Below, one piece after another: positions 59,439 through 64,000 of a stretch of DNA of 64,000 bases. The notes beneath the pieces were generated by a model. It saw only the letters and a list, made by a program, of their open reading frames with translations, searched no databases and was not told where the DNA came from. Made by a program: the position numbers and the translations under genes. The stretch comes from Mesorhizobium jarvisii (GTDB lineage Bacteria > Pseudomonadota > Alphaproteobacteria > Rhizobiales > Rhizobiaceae), in contig NZ_QZXA01000010.1 in assembly GCF_003601985.1 (NCBI RefSeq), positions 248,001 through 312,000 of the forward strand. The letters run 5' to 3'. Each line of letters begins with the position of its first letter. Positions within the stretch are counted from its first letter, which is position 1.

Positions 59439-60179
59439 TCAGGCGCCGCCACACAGATGCTCGGAGTCCGGCAAGGCCCACGAGCCTTTCGCAACCAGAT
59501 CGATCGAATAATAGACCCGGCCACGGTCGTCGCCCTTCGGACAATCCCTGGGAATCGCAATCAGGCACATCATGACGGGTTCGCCGACCTTGGAGGCGGC
59601 AAGGCCCGGTTCGCGATCATAGGAGACGGCCCCACCGCCATTGGTGAAGGTGGCTGCGCTGCCGGCGTCGGGCGAGGCGGTTTCGAGCGGATCGTCGCCA
59701 AGCCGCGCGGTCAGCGTCTTGATATGCGTGGACGCGCATTGCCCGACGGCCGAGGGCAGGGGCTGATCGTTGTTGCCGGGATTGCGCGCGGCGGTATCCA
59801 GAGCCTTCTTGCCGATCAGGGCTATGTTGTAGTCCTGTACCCATGACGGCGCATTGCCATAGGTCTGCAAGGCGTTGTTCAGCGCGCTGACGATGCAGGC
59901 GGTATCGCTCTTGCAGGCGTTCCGGTCGGCGATCAGCCCGCGGGCGATCTTGCGCTTGTCGCCGCCGAAGGCCGGCTCGAACCCCTTGTAGGCCTTGGCG
60001 ACCAGCAGATCGATGGCCGACAGCTGAGGATCGGCGCAGATCGCCTTCTCCGCCGGCAGGCTCGCCTTGGCGCAGTCGAAGGACGGCCCGTCCGCTCGCG
60101 ACGAAGTCGCCGCAAGCATGCCGCCAGCCAGGACGATGGCTAAGACGAGCAAGAGATCGGTTCGAACGGAAAATCGCAT
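59439..60179 (-). CDS. Periplasmic protein with LprI-like (DUF1311) domain
   Basis: 246 aa with a signal peptide (LLLVLAIVLAGGMLAATSSRA). The DUF1311/LprI domain is clear near the N-terminus: SFDCAKASLPAEKAICADPQLSAIDLLVAKAYKG ... LIADRNACKSDTACIVSAL, with the paired cysteines. LprI in mycobacteria inhibits lysozyme, but most relatives are uncharacterised. A C-terminal domain with IKTLTARLGDDP and VGEPVMMCLIAIPRDCPKGDD follows; it looks like a DUF-type calycin region. Confidence 0.82.
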   Translation of the reverse strand: MRFSVRTDLLLVLAIVLAGGMLAATSSRADGPSFDCAKASLPAEKAICADPQLSAIDLLVAKAYKGFEPAFGGDKRKIARGLIADRNACKSDTACIVSALNNALQTYGNAPSWVQDYNIALIGKKALDTAARNPGNNDQPLPSAVGQCASTHIKTLTARLGDDPLETASPDAGSAATFTNGGGAVSYDREPGLAASKVGEPVMMCLIAIPRDCPKGDDRGRVYYSIDLVAKGSWALPDSEHLCGGA

Positions 60180-60326
60180 GACTACCCCAAGCCAACAGGC
60201 GCTGCCCGCGCCTGGCGTGCATATCACACGCCAAGGATGGACAATTTGCGGCAATCGGATTGGCCGTCCAGGTGCACGGAGAAAATGGGCAGACCCGTCG
60301 AAATGGAGAGTCTCTGCTGGCAGCTC

Positions 60327-60584
60327 TTACTTAGGCTCGGCCGTCACTGGATCGTAGGTGATTTCGACCTTCGCCTTGTCCGACGTGTAATAAGTGACGG
60401 TATAGGCGCCATTGTCCCAGTCGACCTCTTTCACATAGCGAAAGCCGTCGCGCTGCTCGACCTTGGCGAGTATCTCCGACAGCTTCTTGGCGTTGGGCGG
60501 CGGCAGCGGCTTGTCATCCGCGGCCAGAGCAGGACCGGCGGCGAGAAGAACGGCGATGCTGGTCGCTACGAGAAATCTGGACAT
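60327..60584 (-). CDS. PepSY-domain small periplasmic protein
   Basis: 85 aa with signal peptide (FLVATSIAVLLAAGPALA) and a mature PepSY-like domain: LSEILAKVEQRDGFRYVKEVDWDNGAYTVTYYTSDKAKVEITYDPVTAE. PepSY domains are thought to inhibit peptidases or bind peptides. Single gene upstream of tRNA-Val. Confidence 0.82.
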   Translation of the reverse strand: MSRFLVATSIAVLLAAGPALAADDKPLPPPNAKKLSEILAKVEQRDGFRYVKEVDWDNGAYTVTYYTSDKAKVEITYDPVTAEPK

Positions 60585-60742
60585 GGTTTTCCCTCAAGTT
60601 TCGACGCAAGGAAACGAGCTGGCGTGGCGGTTGGTTCCAGATGGACGCCATGCGTGCCCGGCCATGTCCGCGCAAGCTGCAATTCGCCGCGCCGCTGCCA
60701 ACAGAATGTCGACGGGCTAAGGCTGGAAAACCATTTGGAAAA

Positions 60743-60817
60743 TGGTGGGCGATGCAGGGATTGAACCTGCGACCCCACCCGTGTGAAGGGTGTGCTCTCC
60801 CGCTGAGCTAATCGCCC
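60743..60817 (-). tRNA. tRNA-Val (anticodon CAC)
   Basis: 75 nt on the minus strand with the CCA end encoded. Acceptor GGGCGAT pairs with ATCGCCC; D-arm AGCTCAGCGGGAGAGC; anticodon stem CACCC/GGGTG around loop TTCACAC (anticodon CAC, valine); T-arm GCAGGTTCAATCCCTGC. A complete cloverleaf. Confidence 0.96.
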
Positions 60818-60955
60818 GCTCGTTGCCCGAAGGCCAAGCGAGCCGCGATATAAGGGAGGCCGGCCGGTTAAGTCAAGGCGGTGTTAGGCGTTCTTTCAGA
60901 GATCGGATTCCGCGCCTTTCGGGGCCGTGCCGACTGTATTCTCGCTGCTGTCCGT

Positions 60956-61639
60956 TCAGTGTCCCGCGGCGCGGATCAGCCGCTCCGCCAGATCCACGGT
61001 CAGGGCATCGAAATGCGAGATCACCGCCGAGGGCTCGAATTCGCGGACATGCCGGTCGGTGTAGCCGAAATCGACGGCCACCACCGGAATGCCGGCGGCC
61101 TTGGCGGTGTCGATGTCGGTTTGCGAATCGCCGACCATCAGAGCGCGGTGCGGATCGCCACCGGCCAGCCGGATGGTTTCGGTCAGGTGGCGTGGATCGG
61201 GCTTGCGGAACGCGAACGTGTCCTGGCCGGCGATGGCCGCGAAATGCCTGGTCAGGCCGAGTGCTTCGATCAGCGCCAGCGAATTGGCCTCGTATTTGTT
61301 GGTGCAGATGGCCAGGAGATAGCCAGCCTTCTCGAAGCGCGCGATCGCCTCGATGACACCGGGGTAGGGGCGCGATTTGCCGGGGATGTTGTCGGTGTAG
61401 TGATCGAGGAACAGTTTGAGCAGCCGGTCATGCTCGGCGACGTCGAGCGAGCGCTGCTGGGCGGCGTGCGCCCGCTCTATCATCACGCGGCCGCCATGGC
61501 CGACGAAGCGCCTGAAGCCGGCCTCGTCGACGGCCGTGAGTTCGCTGGCGGCCAGGCTGTGGTTCAGGCTGTCGAGCAGGTCCGGCGCCGTGTCAACCAG
61601 CGTTCCGTCCAGGTCGAACACGATGATCGGGCGACTCAT
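60956..61639 (-). CDS. gph: Phosphoglycolate phosphatase (HAD family)
   Basis: 227-aa HAD hydrolase that dephosphorylates 2-phosphoglycolate, a by-product of DNA repair and oxygenase reactions. Motif I VFDLDGTLVDTAPDL, motif II CTNKYEAN, motif III region FRKPDPRHL and motif IV MVGDSQTDIDTAKAAG are complete. Start at MSRPIIVFDLDG, after AGGATGG. Divergent from rpiA with a triple repeat between them. Confidence 0.9.
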   Translation of the reverse strand: MSRPIIVFDLDGTLVDTAPDLLDSLNHSLAASELTAVDEAGFRRFVGHGGRVMIERAHAAQQRSLDVAEHDRLLKLFLDHYTDNIPGKSRPYPGVIEAIARFEKAGYLLAICTNKYEANSLALIEALGLTRHFAAIAGQDTFAFRKPDPRHLTETIRLAGGDPHRALMVGDSQTDIDTAKAAGIPVVAVDFGYTDRHVREFEPSAVISHFDALTVDLAERLIRAAGH

Positions 61640-61721
61640 GATCCATCCTGCGCAGGTTTCTACATCCGGAGGCGATAGCGGCTGCGGCGCGTCAAGGCAA
61701 GCAGAGCGGTGGATAGGTGCC

Positions 61722-61774
61722 CAAAGGCTTTGACCACGGTCAAAGGCTTTGACCACGGGCAAAAGCTTTGACCC
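61722..61774. repeat. Three 19-bp tandem repeats upstream of rpiA
   Basis: CAAAGGCTTTGACCACGG occurs at 61722-61739 and 61741-61758, and a third, shorter variant CAAAAGCTTTGACCC follows at 61760-61774. Each contains a small palindrome (CAAAG-N-CTTTG type). They lie between divergent gph and rpiA, about 55-110 bases before the rpiA start, where regulator-binding sites would be expected. Confidence 0.8.
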
Positions 61775-61829
61775 GGCCGGCAAAAATGCTAGGAGCCCCG
61801 AACACTCGGGTTTCTGGGCAGCAAGCGGC

Positions 61830-62561
61830 ATGGATGCAAGACAGTTGAAGGTCGAGGCCGCGCGGGCCGCCCTTGCCCATGTCAGCGACGGCATGCGGCT
61901 CGGCATCGGCACCGGCACCACGGCGGAAGAGTTCGTGCGGCTGCTCGCCGACAAGGTCGCCACCGGCATGACGGTCATCGGCGTGCCGACGTCGGAGCGC
62001 ACCGCAGCACTTTGCCGCGAGCTTGGCGTGCCGCTGTCGACATTGGAGGAAACCCCCGAGCTCGATCTCACCGTCGACGGCGCCGACGAGGTCGACCCGG
62101 AACTGACCTTGATCAAGGGCGGCGGCGGCGCACTGCTGCGCGAGAAGATCGTTGCGGCGGCGTCGCAGCGCATGATCGTCATCGCCGACCGGTCGAAGAT
62201 GGTCCAGACGCTCGGCCGTTTTCCGCTGCCGATCGAAGTCAACCAGTTCGGCCTGCGCGCCACCGAGATCGCCGTAGCCAAGGCGGCTGCGGAGCTCGGC
62301 CTTTCCGGTCCGATTACATTGAGGATGACGGGAGGCCAGGCTTTTGTTACAGACGGCGGCCATTTTATCCTCGATGCATCTTTTGGCCGCATTCCGGATA
62401 CAAGAGCGCTTTCGAATGCTCTCCACGCCATTCCGGGCGTGGTCGAGCATGGTCTTTTCATCGGGCTGGCGTCAGCGGCCATCATCGCCGGCGGCGACGG
62501 TATCCAAACCGTCCATGCCGCCCGAAAACCAGGGAGTTCTACCAACCATGATGTTGCATAA
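61830..62561 (+). CDS. rpiA: Ribose-5-phosphate isomerase A
   Basis: 243-aa enzyme of the pentose phosphate pathway (ribose 5-phosphate to ribulose 5-phosphate). Motifs are GIGTGTTAEEFVRLL, GVPTSERTAALC, LTVDGADEVDPELTLIKGGGGALLREKI (with the catalytic D and K) and the C-terminal FILDASFGRI. Length normal. Its end overlaps the start of the DUF2059 gene. Confidence 0.95.
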   Translation: MDARQLKVEAARAALAHVSDGMRLGIGTGTTAEEFVRLLADKVATGMTVIGVPTSERTAALCRELGVPLSTLEETPELDLTVDGADEVDPELTLIKGGGGALLREKIVAAASQRMIVIADRSKMVQTLGRFPLPIEVNQFGLRATEIAVAKAAAELGLSGPITLRMTGGQAFVTDGGHFILDASFGRIPDTRALSNALHAIPGVVEHGLFIGLASAAIIAGGDGIQTVHAARKPGSSTNHDVA

Positions 62562-63186
62562 CCGGGTTCGCGGCCTTTGCGTCGTTCTGGCGGCTTCGGC
62601 CGTTTTCGCCTTGTCGTCGCCGGCGTTCTCGCAGGACGTTACCGAATCGCACCTCAAGGCGGCCCGAGCGGCGGTCGCGGCGATCCATGCGACCGACCCG
62701 TTCGACAATATCCTGCCGCAGGCGGCGGCCGCGCTCGAATCGCAGCTCATCCAGAAGAACCCGGACATGCAGGAGCTGATCGGCAAGACGATCAACGAGA
62801 AGGCGCTGGCGCTGGCCTCGCGCCGCGCCGATCTCGAGAAGGAAGCGGCCCTTGCCTATGCGAAGGTGTTTTCCGAAAAGGAACTCAACGATATCGCGGC
62901 CTTCTACAACTCCGACTCCGGCAAGAAGCTGCTCGACAGCGGCCCGACCGTGACGCGTGATTTGGTCAAGGCAGCCGACATCTGGCAGAACGGCCTTGGC
63001 CGTGACCTCGCCCAGCAGGTCGGCGAAACGCTGGCAGCGGCCGCCAAGGCAAAGGCCAAGGCCGCGCCCGCGCCCGCCGATGGTGCCGCTCCGGCCGGCA
63101 ATGCGGCTCCGGCGGATGGCGCCGCGCCCGCAGACGGTTCAGCACCGGCCGACGGTTCGGCTCCCGCCGACGGCACGCAGAACTGA
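62548..63186 (+). CDS. DUF2059 family periplasmic protein with Ala/Pro repeat tail
   Basis: 212 aa. A signal peptide (VVLAASAVFALSSPAFSQ) is followed by the DUF2059 domain (about residues 80-150: LEKEAALAYAKVFSEKELNDIAAFYNSDSGKKLL) and a C-terminal tail of A-P-A-D-G-A/S units (about seven copies). DUF2059 is an uncharacterised helical domain. The gene begins inside the last 14 bases of rpiA, so it is co-translated with it; this rpiA-DUF2059-gor order is one I recall from relatives. Confidence 0.85.
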   Translation: MMLHNRVRGLCVVLAASAVFALSSPAFSQDVTESHLKAARAAVAAIHATDPFDNILPQAAAALESQLIQKNPDMQELIGKTINEKALALASRRADLEKEAALAYAKVFSEKELNDIAAFYNSDSGKKLLDSGPTVTRDLVKAADIWQNGLGRDLAQQVGETLAAAAKAKAKAAPAPADGAAPAGNAAPADGAAPADGSAPADGSAPADGTQN

Positions 63187-63223
63187 TCCTGCGTTTTCAA
63201 ATGCGGCCTTGCGGCCATCTGTG

Positions 63224-63250
63224 AAGCCCGGCTTGTCCGGGCTTTTCTTT
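63224..63250 (+). terminator. Rho-independent terminator after DUF2059
   Basis: Stem AGCCCGG / CCGGGCT with loop CTTGT, followed by TTTCTTTT. It lies 38 bases after the stop and before the gor start. Confidence 0.85.
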
Positions 63251-63306
63251 TGGCCTTTGGCGGCCTACCTGTCTCTCACATTTTCCGACGTTCAAGGAGC
63301 CGCCTC

Positions 63307-64000
63307 ATGGCCGGTTATGACTATGATCTTTTCGTCATCGGCGGCGGCTCCGGCGGGGTGAGGGCGGCGCGCATTGCCGCCGCACTCGGCAAGCGCGTCG
63401 GCATCGCCGAGGAATACCGTTTTGGCGGCACTTGCGTTATCCGCGGCTGCGTGCCGAAAAAACTCTATGTCTACGCCTCGCAATTTCCGGAGCATTTCGC
63501 CGATGCCGCCGGCTATGGCTGGACGGTGCCGGAAGCCAGTTTCAACTGGCAGACACTGGTCGCCAACAAGGACCGCGAGATCAGCCGTCTGGAGGCAATC
63601 TACAAGAAGAATGTCGAGGGCGCCGGCGGCGAGACCTTCCATTCGCGGGCGATGATCGTAGACCCGCATGTGGTTCATCTCCTGGACAACGACCGCACCG
63701 TCACCGCCGACCAGATCCTGATCGCCACCGGCGGCCGTCCGGCGGCCCACCCAGCGCTTCCCGGTCATGAGCATTGCATCTTTTCCAATGAGGCTTTCGA
63801 CCTCAAGGAACTGCCGAAGGCGATCATGATCGAAGGCGGCGGCTATATCGCGGTCGAATTCGCCAACATTTTCCACGGTCTCGGCGTCGACACCACGCTG
63901 GTCTATCGCGGCAAGGAGATCCTCAGCCGCTTCGACATGGATCTGCGCCGCACGCTGCACGAGACCATGGAAAGGAAGGGGATCAAGATACTCTGCCATG
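63307..64000 (+). CDS. gor: Glutathione reductase (5' part only)
   Basis: The first 231 codons of the flavoprotein that reduces glutathione disulfide with NADPH. The FAD-binding FVIGGGSGGVRAARIAAALG, the redox-active disulfide loop GGTCVIRGCVPKKLYVYAS (C-x4-C), ATGGRP and the NADPH-site start IEGGGYIAVEFANIFHGLG are present. Start at the ATG after AAGGAG. The rest lies beyond the window edge. Confidence 0.95.
   Translation, partial: MAGYDYDLFVIGGGSGGVRAARIAAALGKRVGIAEEYRFGGTCVIRGCVPKKLYVYASQFPEHFADAAGYGWTVPEASFNWQTLVANKDREISRLEAIYKKNVEGAGGETFHSRAMIVDPHVVHLLDNDRTVTADQILIATGGRPAAHPALPGHEHCIFSNEAFDLKELPKAIMIEGGGYIAVEFANIFHGLGVDTTLVYRGKEILSRFDMDLRRTLHETMERKGIKILCH

Overview
The window is GC-rich, densely coded DNA of a member of the Hyphomicrobiales (Rhizobiales), most like Mesorhizobium. 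This rests on recognised family combinations (a DUF982 protein, a CobT/MobA/MobB/MoaA set, many Rhizobiales-type secreted small proteins, a repeated GAGCAATTCCAGGAAAAG-type palindrome) and on the codon style; no database was consulted. Both ends cut through genes: a DppB-type permease at the left edge and glutathione reductase at the right edge.

Layout. 1-2.2 kb: end of a dipeptide/oligopeptide ABC importer operon (permease, two ATPases), then a DUF982 protein and an NTF2-like protein. 3.2-24 kb, minus strand: the most striking part of the window. Two giant collagen-like proteins (2594 and 1538 aa) carry hundreds of uninterrupted Gly-X-Y triplets. Each has an N-terminal DUF4347 domain and a near-identical C-terminal tail. 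Between and upstream of them lie a short DUF4347 protein without collagen and a decayed fourth copy. Immediately downstream, in the same orientation, is a type I secretion pair (ABC exporter and HlyD-type adaptor) followed by a Sel1-repeat protein. Two paralogous AT-rich promoter elements (31 of 35 bases identical) sit upstream of two of the DUF4347 genes.

24.6-30.9 kb, plus strand: a glycan-modification cassette. It has a broken GT2 fragment, a 934-aa multidomain glycosyltransferase whose middle and C-terminal parts resemble animal procollagen galactosyltransferase (COLGALT, GT25), a SAM methyltransferase, and a 783-aa glycosyltransferase-methyltransferase fusion. I read 3.2-30.9 kb as one system that makes, glycosylates and secretes bacterial collagens. 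The link between the two halves is inference from position and family.

31-34.3 kb: an accessory strip with a zincin-like protein, small secreted or hypothetical genes and a frameshifted, truncated integrase directly upstream of dusA, a known integration site. 34.4-64 kb: ordinary chromosomal genes. These include dusA, a retropepsin-like protease, cobT, a sensor kinase, a nuclease, a GST, a uracil-DNA glycosylase family protein, an Lrp regulator, an AlkD-like protein and a polar amino-acid ABC transporter without its ATPase. They also include molybdenum cofactor genes (mobB, mobA, moaA), MarR- and TetR-controlled divergent pairs with visible palindromic operators, an L,D-transpeptidase, tRNA-Val(CAC), gph, rpiA and gor.
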